64,000 nt of DNA from Wocania_A spongiicola (GCF_023502325.1 NZ_JAMFLZ010000001.1:310001-374000), one strand, 5' to 3'. Positions 25,867 to 34,677 are shown, counted from the stretch's first letter. Notes: generated from the letters alone by a model not told the origin. Made by a program: numbers and translations.

Positions 25867-26754
25867 CTAGACTTTTATCTCAATTTCTAGTTTTGTTTTC
25901 AGTAACCCTTTTCCTCCAGCCATTAAACTTTTTATCTTTTCGTTATCAGTTAATAAGTCAACAACTATTAAACTTGGTGATGGGGTAGTCATATATTTAC
26001 CTTGTTGAATATAAAATCTTTTTTTCTTGATTTTTAAGATATCGTATAGATAGCATGCAAGTGGTCCGGCAGCCATTCCTGTTCCAGCCTCTTCTAATAT
26101 ACTATAGCGTGGTCCAAACATTCTTGAACTGGCATCTCTTCCCTCCGTGCCTGTTTCTGTTGAAAAGACATAATATCCAATTAAATCAAACACTTCACTT
26201 ATCTCATTTATTAAGCTAAAATTAGGAATTATGTTCTTTAAAACTTTGATATTTTTAACAGGTACTAGAATAAATGAATTTCCTGTATTTACTAATTTAA
26301 TAGGTGCATTAGGTTTTAGATCGGTTTTCTTTAAACCTAGAGATTTTAGAATAAGATCTTCCTTGTGGTTTACGTCAACATATTTTGGAGCTAGTTGCTC
26401 CATAAAAGCCATATCTCCTATTAATTTTATATTTCGTTTTCCGTCTATGGTTTCTTTTGAAGAGCTATCATTCTTCAAAACATTAATTTGTTTTAAATAT
26501 GAAAAAGTTGCTACAGTAGCATGTCCGCAATGTGCAATTTGCTTGTTTGGAGTAAAAAAATCTAATTTATAGTCTTCTGTTTTTGATTTTGAAACAAAAG
26601 CCGTTTCAGATAGACCTACTTTTTTGGCAACTTCAAGCTTATTTTTATTTGATAGGTTGTCTGCATTTAAAACAACTCCTGCAGGGTTACCTCCTTTATC
26701 ATTGTCAACAAAGGCATTTAGAATTTGTACATTTATAGTTTTCGTTTTGTCCAT
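25867..26754 (-). CDS. PhzF-family isomerase/epimerase-like protein
   Basis: 295 residues from MDKTKTINVQILNAF; an alternative start at 26778 adds eight residues. The two-lobed diaminopimelate-epimerase fold is marked by NPAGVVLN, LSETAFVSK, PNKQIAHCGHATVATF and EEAGTGMAAGPLACYLYD. The family includes phenazine PhzF, but most members are of unknown substrate, so no phenazine pathway is implied. It follows the SigZ-like gene by 62 bp, or 38 bp with the longer start. A small inverted repeat (AATAG-N6-CTATT, 26779-26794) sits just before the alternative start. Confidence 0.88.
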   Translation of the reverse strand: MDKTKTINVQILNAFVDNDKGGNPAGVVLNADNLSNKNKLEVAKKVGLSETAFVSKSKTEDYKLDFFTPNKQIAHCGHATVATFSYLKQINVLKNDSSSKETIDGKRNIKLIGDMAFMEQLAPKYVDVNHKEDLILKSLGLKKTDLKPNAPIKLVNTGNSFILVPVKNIKVLKNIIPNFSLINEISEVFDLIGYYVFSTETGTEGRDASSRMFGPRYSILEEAGTGMAAGPLACYLYDILKIKKKRFYIQQGKYMTTPSPSLIVVDLLTDNEKIKSLMAGGKGLLKTKLEIEIKV

Positions 26755-26815
26755 TTGTATAATTTTTTTGTTATACATAATAGACGAGACTATTTATAAA
26801 AAGACGTAGTTAAAT

Positions 26816-27346
26816 TTAACTGTTTTCGAAATCCAATAATTTTCCTGAGTTATCAGATTGAACATTAGGGCAATCTAAAATGTTTTCCTTTAAAATTCCT
26901 CTAGCTTTCTGAATTCTTGATTTTGTTCCAGAATAGGATATTTTTAAATGTTTAGCTAACTCCTTTTGAGAGTAGTTTTTAAATGAAGTTAAAATTATGG
27001 CTTCTTTGTGTTGAGCAGAAAGCTGTTCTATTTTTTTGTTTATACAGTTAGTAAGCTTTGAGTAATCAAAATTTTCATTTTCGGCTTCAGGGATATCTAA
27101 CTTGTCAATTGAGACAATCTTTGGCTTTGCTTTTCTAAAATAATCAATAATTGTATTTCTAGTTATTTGATAAACCCATGAGGTGAGTTTTGAAGATTGC
27201 TTTAACTGATGGATTTTAGATTGAATTTTCAAGAAAACTTCTTGATGAATGTCTTTAGATATTTGTTCGTCATTTGTTTTACTTAAAATGAACTTGTATA
27301 ACTCTTCATTTAAATCAACCCAAATAATATTTATTTCATTTTCCAT
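26816..27346 (-). CDS. sigZ: SigZ-like ECF sigma factor
   Basis: 176 residues. Region 2 includes FILSKTNDEQISKDIHQEVFLKIQSKIHQL and SKLTSWVYQITRNTIIDYFRK. Region 4 includes LSAQHKEAIILTSFKNYSQKELAKHLKISYSGTKSRIQKARGIL. The tail after region 4 (LDCPNVQSDNSGKLLDF), with a lone Cys, is the style seen in SigZ-type factors. No anti-sigma gene is adjacent, so control may be by expression or by the tail. It begins 4 bp after the PLP-enzyme stop, with the motif TGA-AGTT-ATG. Confidence 0.9.
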   Translation of the reverse strand: MENEINIIWVDLNEELYKFILSKTNDEQISKDIHQEVFLKIQSKIHQLKQSSKLTSWVYQITRNTIIDYFRKAKPKIVSIDKLDIPEAENENFDYSKLTNCINKKIEQLSAQHKEAIILTSFKNYSQKELAKHLKISYSGTKSRIQKARGILKENILDCPNVQSDNSGKLLDFENS

Positions 27347-27350
27347 AACT

Positions 27351-29213
27351 TCAACTTTCTAAAAATTCTAATTTAATTGACCCGACAAAATCTAAAAAAA
27401 CCTTTTTATGAAGTTCAAGATCCAAATTAGGAGAAAGCGCCACACGTGCTATATAATCTTTATCACCTTCTTTAGTTGTTCCTTGAGTAGATGTTGCCGG
27501 TATGGTCCAGTAACATCCATTTAACTGCCCATAACTTACACAGTATTTACTTTCATTAGGGATTTTGGTAATCATTAAATTGATTAATTTAAGATTTAAT
27601 GCTCTTTTATAAGTTTCTTTTTCCTCAGCCGTATCGCCTTTAGTTGGTAAATCTAATGAAAACACAGATGGGGTAAATCCTTGTTTTGCCAATGCTGGTG
27701 AAACAAAATTTATTTTTGCTTCTGGTAAAGTTTCGTTGATGAAATTTACAAATTCACGCGTATTTTTATAAGCATCATTGATTCTTTGATTCATTGAAGG
27801 TAATTGCTTTGCTAATATTTCCATTTGAAGGCTTGTAGCTTCATTGTCGCAAAGTTTTAGATGCATTTCTATTTTACTCATCAAAGCTTCAGTTTTTTTA
27901 TTTCCTACACAGTAACCTGCAGTGCATAATCCACCGCTTGGAAATTTTGACCCACTAGTATATGAAATAACTCTAACCGAAGAGAGTATTTCACCGTCAC
28001 CTAAAAAGAGAACATTAGGGCAAAATGTTTGATCTAAAATAAACACAGGGTCGATCGCAATTTTATCTGTTGCCGTTTTACGCTCTTTGGCTAATGCTTC
28101 TTTTAGTTTTATAAGGTCTGGAACTTCAACTCTAGGATTTGTTGGTATTTCAGCAATGATGTATGGGATAGCATCTTCGTTAGCAATTTCGCTTAAAACT
28201 TTATCTATGCTTTGTACCATATCGTTATCACCATCAACTAATAAATCTACGATTTCAACATTATCAATACAAGCAGCTACTCGTCTGGCTTGGTCATTTG
28301 TTCCTCCATAACAATTTGGAGGAACAATAAATTTGATAGCCTTTCCTTTATGATTTTTTAGCGCATCGTGTACTAGCCCCATCATAATAGCATATTGAAT
28401 TGATAGCCCGCTAGAACCAATTAAGGGTTTTGTAGTTGTGCTAGTAATGGCAGTAATTGAATCTAAGACATTAGTTTTGTTAGCATCTATACTATTAATA
28501 GTATCAAAAGAAGACCGCTTTGTTAGAGATTTTAAAGCAGCAAAACAATTGTATGGTGTCATTGCAATGGTTTCTCTTCTTCTGACATGCTGAATTTCTG
28601 AAATATAACTTTCATTTTGTTCGCCATTTGCTATTAAAACACTTCCAAGGTGTGAATAACCATTGATAAAAAAATCAATATTTGGATAGAGCTTATTTTT
28701 ACATATTCCATCTTTTTGTGAAATAAAAACGGTACTGCCGCTAAATTGAGGAATCTCATCTATTTTTTCAACTTGTTTTAACTCAAAATTATAACCATAA
28801 ATACTCTTGAGGATTTCAACATCAAAAAAACTTGGTAATTCATTTGTATAGATTATTTGTGTGCTTTTATTATCTATTAAATTTTTCCTCAGAATTGCTA
28901 GAACAGGTGTTGTCTTTGAAGAAAAGCTGACTACATTTTTTGGTTTTAGATTGTTTAAGTTAGCAATTCCCCATTCTAGTAAACAAGATAATGGATGACC
29001 TAATCGAATATAGTCATAGGCAGTAGGTAAATTACTTAGAGCTAATGATTTGGAATTGTTATTTTTAAATAAGATTTCAAACTGGTCTAAGAATTGAGTT
29101 TTGGCCAATTCTTCATCGTAAATATCTAGTCGATGTGTTGTTAAATTTAGCCAACCAGTTGGTATGTTTTCTAATACATCTTTAATATAATTTAGCACTT
29201 TATTGTCTTCCAT
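27351..29213 (-). CDS. Large PLP-dependent enzyme of the Cys/Met metabolism type
   Basis: 620 residues, much longer than bacterial cystathionine lyases/synthases (about 380-400). The C-terminal ~400 residues look like a fold-type I PLP enzyme: GSSGLSIQYAIMMGL, EIPTNPRVEVPDLIKL, and the Schiff-base lysine in ISYTSGSKFPSGG. The N-terminal ~220 residues have no clear motif. Its size and style recall fungal cystathionine gamma-synthase-like proteins rather than MetB. Substrate unknown. It lies 4 bp after the ArsC-like gene and 4 bp before the sigZ-like gene, with the same junction sequence. Confidence 0.82.
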   Translation of the reverse strand: MEDNKVLNYIKDVLENIPTGWLNLTTHRLDIYDEELAKTQFLDQFEILFKNNNSKSLALSNLPTAYDYIRLGHPLSCLLEWGIANLNNLKPKNVVSFSSKTTPVLAILRKNLIDNKSTQIIYTNELPSFFDVEILKSIYGYNFELKQVEKIDEIPQFSGSTVFISQKDGICKNKLYPNIDFFINGYSHLGSVLIANGEQNESYISEIQHVRRRETIAMTPYNCFAALKSLTKRSSFDTINSIDANKTNVLDSITAITSTTTKPLIGSSGLSIQYAIMMGLVHDALKNHKGKAIKFIVPPNCYGGTNDQARRVAACIDNVEIVDLLVDGDNDMVQSIDKVLSEIANEDAIPYIIAEIPTNPRVEVPDLIKLKEALAKERKTATDKIAIDPVFILDQTFCPNVLFLGDGEILSSVRVISYTSGSKFPSGGLCTAGYCVGNKKTEALMSKIEMHLKLCDNEATSLQMEILAKQLPSMNQRINDAYKNTREFVNFINETLPEAKINFVSPALAKQGFTPSVFSLDLPTKGDTAEEKETYKRALNLKLINLMITKIPNESKYCVSYGQLNGCYWTIPATSTQGTTKEGDKDYIARVALSPNLDLELHKKVFLDFVGSIKLEFLES

Positions 29214-29217
29214 AACT

Positions 29218-29574
29218 TCAGCTTTTTGAAAGCTCTAATTTAACTGCTTCAATATTGTTTTTAGAATTTCCAATAAAAATAGAGTCGTTAATGATTATTA
29301 CTGGTCTGCTTAAAAAAGTATAGTGTTCTAATATATAATGTTTATAATCACGCTCTTCTAAGTTTTGCGTTTTTAAACCCATTTCTTTGTATAGCTTAGA
29401 ACGTTTACTAAAAAGAGCTTCGTAGCTCCCGGCTAGTTCTTTCATTTGCTCTAATTGTTTAACGGTAATTTCTTCGGTTTTAATATCTTGTATAACAAAT
29501 TCAGAAGACAGATTCAAGTCTTTTAAAATTCTGATGCAAGTGCTACATGTTTTTAAATAGTATACTTTTTTCAT
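29218..29574 (-). CDS. ArsC/Spx-type thioredoxin-fold protein
   Basis: 118 residues from the ATG at 29574 (MKKVYYLKTCSTCIRIL). The in-frame extension to 29619 would reach into the divergent intergenic region and lacks homology. The fold is ArsC/Spx: a CSTC motif at residues 10-13, ending with IGNSKNNIEAVKLEL. The RPVIIINDS segment supplies the Arg-Pro of the family. It could be an arsenate reductase relative or a thiol-based regulator; no other arsenic genes are nearby. First gene of the ArsC-PLP-SigZ-PhzF run. Confidence 0.85.
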   Translation of the reverse strand: MKKVYYLKTCSTCIRILKDLNLSSEFVIQDIKTEEITVKQLEQMKELAGSYEALFSKRSKLYKEMGLKTQNLEERDYKHYILEHYTFLSRPVIIINDSIFIGNSKNNIEAVKLELSKS

Positions 29575-29632
29575 GATAAATCGTGGTTTCAAAAAGCAAA
29601 TTAAAACTATATTTATCAAAAAAATAAATAAT

Positions 29633-30097
29633 ATGGATTTTACATTTCAGGTTATAAATAATATTAGAGTAATCTTTAGTAAAATAATTGAAGAAACCTC
29701 CTTAGAAGATTTAAATAAAATACCGAAGGGATTTAATAATAATATCATCTGGAATATTGCTCATGTTGTGGTTTCAGAGCAATTGTTGGCTTACAAATTA
29801 TCTGGATTGTCTTCTACTCTTTCTGACGAAATAATTAATAAATACAGGAAAGATACCAAACCAGAAAGTGATGTAACTCAGAAAGAAGTAAATAAAATAA
29901 AAGACTTACTTTTTTCTACACTAGAAAAAACAAAAGCAGATTATAATAAAGGTGCTTTTAAAACCTATAATGCATACACCGTTTCTACAACTGGTAATAC
30001 ATTAACTAATATTGATGATGCGTTTCAGTTTATACTCACTCACGAAGGGATTCATTACGGATATGTTCTAGCTCTTTTAAAAGCTATTAAAAACTAG
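29633..30097 (+). CDS. DinB-fold protein (metal-dependent thiol transferase-like)
   Basis: 154 residues from MDFTFQVINN. A four-helix DinB/DfsB fold, with likely metal ligands as His in NIIWNIAHVVVSEQLL and in THEGIHYGYVL. Some DinB-family members are bacillithiol or mycothiol S-transferases, which fits the thiol/electrophile neighbourhood, but the substrate cannot be read here. It is divergent from the ArsC-like gene (58 bp between starts). Its 3' end overlaps the convergent lipoprotein gene by 21 bp. Confidence 0.85.
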   Translation: MDFTFQVINNIRVIFSKIIEETSLEDLNKIPKGFNNNIIWNIAHVVVSEQLLAYKLSGLSSTLSDEIINKYRKDTKPESDVTQKEVNKIKDLLFSTLEKTKADYNKGAFKTYNAYTVSTTGNTLTNIDDAFQFILTHEGIHYGYVLALLKAIKN

Positions 30098-30796
30098 ATA
30101 AGGTTTCGCCTCTTCAAAAGGGATAGAAAACTCAATTATTCCAGTTGAGTATGGCGCTATTTCGTAAGTGTTGTAAAGCAAAATAAGACCCTCGTCGCTA
30201 TATCCGATATTAGCAGGTAAATTAAAAGTTTCACTATCAAAAAGAAGGTCTTTGCCTTCTACTGAACTATCAAAATACGTTTTAGCAATGGTTTTAAAAG
30301 AATCTACATCTTTAATTAATGAATTATTATCGATTAATTTTCCAGTTGATGCCTCAAAATTCAAAAACGAAATATTTAAGTTTCCATGAGCACCTCCAGT
30401 GTTAATATATGAGGTTAAAGAAATGCTTATAATGTCTTGTGTTTTAAAAATAACTTCGCCATCAATTTGTGCTTCCCACTCTTGTGCACTATCAGGGAAA
30501 TCATTTATAAAATCAGTGTAGGCTACATTAAAATTGTCAATACTTTTTTCAATAGGTTTTACAATTTGTTTATTTGAATCTCCAATTTGTAAGGCTGCAA
30601 TCACATAATTTTCAATAGCTGAATTTATAGACTTTGCAATGTCATTATTTTCGTTAGCGAATGGGATGTTTACTTCAACAATATTGTTGTTTTTTGAAGT
30701 GAAATTTGTTTCAGCAAAACTAATTGGGAACTCTTTTTTACAGCTAAATAGCATACAAAAAAGACAGATAATTAAAGGGGATTTGTTTTTAAGCAT
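30077..30796 (-). CDS. Lipoprotein with DUF4163 and DUF3298 (RsiV-like) domains
   Basis: 239 residues. A lipoprotein signal (IICLFCMLFSCKK, Cys 19) leads to an N-terminal DUF4163-like part (VEVNIPFANENNDIAKSINSAIE). The C-terminal DUF3298 part contains YINTGGAHGNLNISFLNFEASTGKLI and YEIAPYSTGIIEFSIPFEE. The same pair of domains forms the sensor part of RsiV, which binds lysozyme in Firmicutes; here it is a stand-alone lipoprotein. Function unknown. Convergent with the DinB-fold gene. Confidence 0.85.
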   Translation of the reverse strand: MLKNKSPLIICLFCMLFSCKKEFPISFAETNFTSKNNNIVEVNIPFANENNDIAKSINSAIENYVIAALQIGDSNKQIVKPIEKSIDNFNVAYTDFINDFPDSAQEWEAQIDGEVIFKTQDIISISLTSYINTGGAHGNLNISFLNFEASTGKLIDNNSLIKDVDSFKTIAKTYFDSSVEGKDLLFDSETFNLPANIGYSDEGLILLYNTYEIAPYSTGIIEFSIPFEEAKPYLVFNSF

Positions 30797-30856
30797 AAGT
30801 AGTATTGTTAACTATTGCTAAAGGTAATTATTGCATTTGAATTGAAAAAAAATTCC

Positions 30857-30870
30857 TCAATAAGTATTGA
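30857..30870. repeat. Short perfect palindrome upstream of metB-like gene
   Basis: TCAATAAGTATTGA: 6-bp arms with a 2-bp centre, 55 bp before the -33 box of the downstream gene. It may be an activator or repressor site. Confidence 0.3.
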
Positions 30871-30924
30871 AGTTTCTGTTGAGGTTGTTATTCTCGTATA
30901 ATCGGGATAGAATTAATAATATTT

Positions 30925-30954
30925 TTTGCTACAACAAATTAAAAATTACATTTG
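30925..30954 (+). promoter_or_regulatory. Promoter of the metB-like gene
   Basis: TTTG (30925-30928), 18 bp, TACATTTG (30947-30954). The start site should be near 30961, about 11 nt before the ATG. Confidence 0.7.
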
Positions 30955-30971
30955 TATAAATTCTATTAGTA

Positions 30972-32111
30972 ATGAAATTTAATACAAAAGTAATACATGG
31001 AGGGCAAAAACATGATGATGCTTACGGTGCAGTAATGCCGCCAATTTATCAAACAACAACTTACGCACAAACTACTCCTGGAGGACATAAAGGCTACGAA
31101 TATTCTAGAACACACAACCCCACTAGAAATGCTTTAGAAAATGCTTTCGCTAGTATTGAAAATGGAAACTATGGACTTGCATTTGGATCTGGGCTAGCTG
31201 CAATTGATGCTGTTGTTAAACTTTTAAAACCTGGCGATGAAGTAATTTCTACTAATGATTTATATGGAGGTTCTTTTAGGTTATTTACTAAGATATTTCA
31301 AGATTTTGGTATCAAATTCCATTTTATAGGAATGGAAAATGCTTCAAACATCGAATCATATATTAATACCAATACTAAGCTTATTTGGATCGAAACGCCA
31401 ACTAACCCTATGATGACTATTATTGATATTAAAGCAATATCTGTAATAGCAAAAAAGTATAGCATTTTACTTGCAGTTGATAATACGTTTGCAACACCTT
31501 ATTTGCAACAGCCACTTGATTTGGGAGCAGATATTGTAATGCATTCGGCAACCAAATACCTAGGTGGACACAGTGATGTTGTTATGGGAGCCCTTGTTGT
31601 TAAAGATAAAGCCTTAGCAGATAAGCTGTACTTTATACAAAATGCAAGTGGCGCTATTTGTGGTCCACAAGACAGTTTTTTGGTTTTAAGAGGTATAAAA
31701 ACATTACATGTAAGAATGCAACGCCATTGCGAAAACGGTAAGGTTATAGCTGAGTATTTAGCAAATCACCCTAAAGTCGAAAATGTGTATTGGCCAGGGT
31801 TTGAAAACCATCCAAATCATGATATTGCAAAATCTCAAATGAAAGATTTTGGAGGCATGATTTCATTTACTTCAAAGGAGAGTAATTTTGAAAAGGCCAT
31901 TAAAATTGTAGAAAAATTAAAAGTTTTTACTTTGGCTGAATCGCTAGGAGGGGTAGAATCACTTTCTGGTCATCCAGCAAGTATGACACATGCTAGCATA
32001 CCAAAAGAGGATAGAGAAAAAACAGGTGTTGTAGATTCTTTAATTAGATTAAGTGTAGGTATTGAAGATATTGATGATTTGATTGCCGATATAAAACAAG
32101 CTTTAGGTTAA
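30972..32111 (+). CDS. metB: Cystathionine gamma-synthase/lyase family PLP enzyme
   Basis: 379 residues, the usual length. Marks of the family: THNPTRNALENAFASIENG, the PLP lysine in MHSATKYLGGHSDVV, and the closing IRLSVGIEDIDDLIADI. It acts in methionine or cysteine interconversion; synthase (MetB) and lyase activities are not separable by eye. Single gene with a good promoter. A hairpin region follows the stop. Confidence 0.9.
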   Translation: MKFNTKVIHGGQKHDDAYGAVMPPIYQTTTYAQTTPGGHKGYEYSRTHNPTRNALENAFASIENGNYGLAFGSGLAAIDAVVKLLKPGDEVISTNDLYGGSFRLFTKIFQDFGIKFHFIGMENASNIESYINTNTKLIWIETPTNPMMTIIDIKAISVIAKKYSILLAVDNTFATPYLQQPLDLGADIVMHSATKYLGGHSDVVMGALVVKDKALADKLYFIQNASGAICGPQDSFLVLRGIKTLHVRMQRHCENGKVIAEYLANHPKVENVYWPGFENHPNHDIAKSQMKDFGGMISFTSKESNFEKAIKIVEKLKVFTLAESLGGVESLSGHPASMTHASIPKEDREKTGVVDSLIRLSVGIEDIDDLIADIKQALG

Positions 32112-32130
32112 ATAAAATACTTAAAAAAAT

Positions 32131-32164
32131 AAATCCCATACTTGGGATATCAAATATGGGGTTT
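32131..32164 (+). terminator. Two overlapping hairpins after the metB-like gene
   Basis: ATCCCA-TACT-TGGGAT forms a short stem. AAATCCCATA can instead pair with TATGGGGTTT (one G-T wobble) in a longer stem. The two compete for the same bases. A T-run is weak, so termination is uncertain. Confidence 0.4.
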
Positions 32165-32184
32165 AACATGTTAAAAATATCTTT

Positions 32185-33012
32185 TTAGTCTAAATAATAA
32201 ATATAACCAACATTAACCCATAAAAGCCAATCATTATATTTATTATACTCTAAGTTATGATTTAAGCCATCAACCCAATCGCTAAAATAATATTGCCATC
32301 TAAAATCAAGCATTAAATCAGATAATTTATCAAGCTTATATCGAAAGCCTGCACTTGCAACTACAGACCATGTGGTGCCTCCGTTAACATTAACAGGATA
32401 TGGGTCTACAGCAGGGTCGAAATTATCAAACCAATGCGAATATATATTTGCCTGATCAAAAACACCTCTATAATTAGGGTCTGTAGTATCTCCATAGGTT
32501 GTACTAGCTTTTGGGGAAAAAGATGTATAATGAACACCTAAACTAGCAAAAGGCGCTATTCTATAGCTAAAAGACTGAAATTCTCTAATACTTCTAGGAA
32601 AAAACTCAAGTTGAGTTCCAATATCAAAATTTTGAGCGACACCAGAATGTGCTCTCAATTTATCTGCGTTTGGAGTAGTACGATTAGGGGCGACCCATTC
32701 CCCATGATGATTCAAAGTGGTTTTGTTCCATGAGATTTCGTTCCTTACTTTAAAATGATCATTAAAATAAGTATCAGTAGTATAACAATTACAATCCGCT
32801 CTATATGCAAAGTTTATATAATGAACAATTCCTATACCAAATCCAGAGTTGCCAAAATTTGTTTTTTCGTCATCACGACTACCAAAATCTGACCTAAATT
32901 CTACGGGACCAGCAATAACGCCTATTTCGTGAGAGAAACCTAATTGAGAGTAAGCTGTTTGATAAATAACAAACAAGCAAAAAGCTGAAGCTAAATGTTT
33001 CAAGTTAAGCAT
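32185..33012 (-). CDS. Outer-membrane beta-barrel-like protein
   Basis: 275 residues. A signal peptide (SAFCLFVIYQTAYSQ) is followed by a barrel-like mature part with aromatic strand ends (FGIGIVHYINFAY, FSYRIAPFASLGVHYTSF, LMLDFRWQYYFSDW) and a last strand WLLWVNVGYIYYL. A Cys-Asn-Cys pair lies near residue 75. I recall a similar Flavobacteria-only family (THC0290_0291) but cannot confirm membership. It is divergent from gdhA with a 200-bp gap. Confidence 0.75.
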   Translation of the reverse strand: MLNLKHLASAFCLFVIYQTAYSQLGFSHEIGVIAGPVEFRSDFGSRDDEKTNFGNSGFGIGIVHYINFAYRADCNCYTTDTYFNDHFKVRNEISWNKTTLNHHGEWVAPNRTTPNADKLRAHSGVAQNFDIGTQLEFFPRSIREFQSFSYRIAPFASLGVHYTSFSPKASTTYGDTTDPNYRGVFDQANIYSHWFDNFDPAVDPYPVNVNGGTTWSVVASAGFRYKLDKLSDLMLDFRWQYYFSDWVDGLNHNLEYNKYNDWLLWVNVGYIYYLD

Positions 33013-33157
33013 AATAAGGTTTTGTTTTTTGAGGCATTGTTACAACAAATATATAAAAACTCGATTAACAAACAAATATTTGGGGATTTCGAAAAAAAAG
33101 CAAAAAACTATTAGTTGCGAATTTCAAAAAAAAATGAGGTAATTTTTAAAGATAACG

Positions 33158-33165
33158 TATATTTG
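33158..33165 (+). promoter_or_regulatory. -7 box of gdhA
   Basis: TATATTTG, 47 bp before the ATG. No clear -33 at 19 bp. Confidence 0.5.
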
Positions 33166-33212
33166 CGCTTTAAAATTATGTTGTTTATAATTAAGTAATA
33201 CAATTCGTATAG

Positions 33213-34556
33213 ATGAAAAATAATATTGATGCATTTTTAGATCTGGTAAAAGAGCGTAATGGTCATGAACCAGAATTTTTACAAGCTGTTGAGGAAGTAG
33301 CAGAGACAGTAATTCCTTACATTGTTAAACATGATATTTATTACGGAAAAAACATTCTTCTAAGAATGGTAGAGCCAGAACGGTTAATCTCGTTTAGAAT
33401 TTCTTGGGTAGATGACCAAGGAGAAATTCAAGTAAACAGAGGTTATAGAGTTCAAATGAATTCTGCAATTGGCCCTTATAAAGGTGGTTTGCGTTTTCAC
33501 CCTACAGTAAATGCTAGTATTTTAAAGTTTTTAGCTTTTGAGCAAGTTTTTAAAAATTCTTTAACCACACTTCCTATGGGAGGGGGTAAAGGAGGTTCAG
33601 ATTTTGATCCTAAAGGTAAATCTGACAATGAAATCATGCGTTTTTGTCATGCTTTTATGAGTGAGTTATTTAGACATATTGGCCCGAATACAGATGTTCC
33701 CGCTGGAGACATAGGTGTTGGTGGAAGAGAAATAGGCTTTTTATTTGGAATGTATAAAAAACTAAGAAATGAGTTTACAGGTGTTTTAACTGGTAAAGGA
33801 ATGTCTTGGGGAGGCTCTTTAATACGTCCAGAAGCAACAGGTTACGGGACAGTATATTTTGCTGAAAAAATGTTAAGCACAAAAGGCGATGATTTAAAAA
33901 ATAAAAATGTTGTAGTTTCTGGGTCTGGTAATGTAGCGCAATTTGCAGTTGAAAAATCGTTACAGTTAGGAGCAAAAGTATTAACTATGTCTGATTCATC
34001 AGGTTATATTTATGATGTTGACGGTATTGATACTGAAAAATTAGCTCATGTCATGGAACTTAAAAATGTAAAACGAGCTAGAATTAGTGAGTATCTTAAA
34101 AAATATCCGAATGCAGAGTTTGTTGAAGGAAAAACGCCTTGGGGAGTTAAATGTGATATCGCATTACCATGTGCAACTCAAAACGAACTTAATGAGAACG
34201 ATGCTAATACACTTTTAGGTAATGGATGTATTTGTGTTAGCGAAGGTGCTAATATGCCATCAACTAAAGATGCAATTACTGCTTTCCATAAAGCAAAAAT
34301 ATTATTTGCCCCAGGAAAGGCTTCAAATGCAGGTGGCGTTGCAACTTCAGGATTAGAAATGACTCAAAATTCTTTAAGATTTAATTGGACAAGAGAAGAA
34401 GTTGATAATAAATTAAAAGAAATCATGTCTAATATTCACGATTCTTGTATTGAATACGGAAAAGACGAAGATGGATATATTGATTATGTGAAAGGTGCCA
34501 ATATTGCTGGATTTGTTAAGGTAGCTGATGCTATGTTAGCACAAGGTATTGTTTAA
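33213..34556 (+). CDS. gdhA: NADP-type glutamate dehydrogenase
   Basis: 447 residues, the length of hexameric NADP(H) GDH. The glutamate site is in GPYKGGLRFHPTVN and LPMGGGKGGSDFDPKGKS, with the catalytic Asp in NTDVPAGDIGVGGREIG. The Rossmann fold is VVVSGSGNVAQFAVEK, and CVSEGANMPST is family-typical. It converts 2-oxoglutarate and ammonia to glutamate. Monocistronic, ended by a strong terminator. Confidence 0.97.
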   Translation: MKNNIDAFLDLVKERNGHEPEFLQAVEEVAETVIPYIVKHDIYYGKNILLRMVEPERLISFRISWVDDQGEIQVNRGYRVQMNSAIGPYKGGLRFHPTVNASILKFLAFEQVFKNSLTTLPMGGGKGGSDFDPKGKSDNEIMRFCHAFMSELFRHIGPNTDVPAGDIGVGGREIGFLFGMYKKLRNEFTGVLTGKGMSWGGSLIRPEATGYGTVYFAEKMLSTKGDDLKNKNVVVSGSGNVAQFAVEKSLQLGAKVLTMSDSSGYIYDVDGIDTEKLAHVMELKNVKRARISEYLKKYPNAEFVEGKTPWGVKCDIALPCATQNELNENDANTLLGNGCICVSEGANMPSTKDAITAFHKAKILFAPGKASNAGGVATSGLEMTQNSLRFNWTREEVDNKLKEIMSNIHDSCIEYGKDEDGYIDYVKGANIAGFVKVADAMLAQGIV

Positions 34557-34576
34557 AATAACTTTTATTGATATTG

Positions 34577-34607
34577 AAAAAGCTTCCTAATTTTAGGAAG
34601 CTTTTTT
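34577..34607 (+). terminator. Terminator after gdhA
   Basis: AAAAAGCTTCCTAA pairs with TTAGGAAGCTTTTT over 14 bp, 2-nt loop, T-run. Confidence 0.93.
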
Positions 34608-34677
34608 GTTTAATTTATATTATTTTAAAGTAAAATTCGTTAGTTATAAATATCTTTAGCTTTTAGAAAAAACACTT

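Noticed and set aside
25867..26754. Phenazine biosynthesis
   Set aside because: Only a PhzF-family protein is present; no other phz genes. The family is broad and mostly of unknown substrate.
29218..29574. Arsenic resistance operon
   Set aside because: The ArsC/Spx fold is shared with regulators and other thiol proteins; no arsR, arsB or acr3 is nearby.
34651..34658. TATCTTTA as the porZ -7 box
   Set aside because: It lacks the final G of TAnnTTTG and has no -33 partner; kept only as a remark, not a feature.
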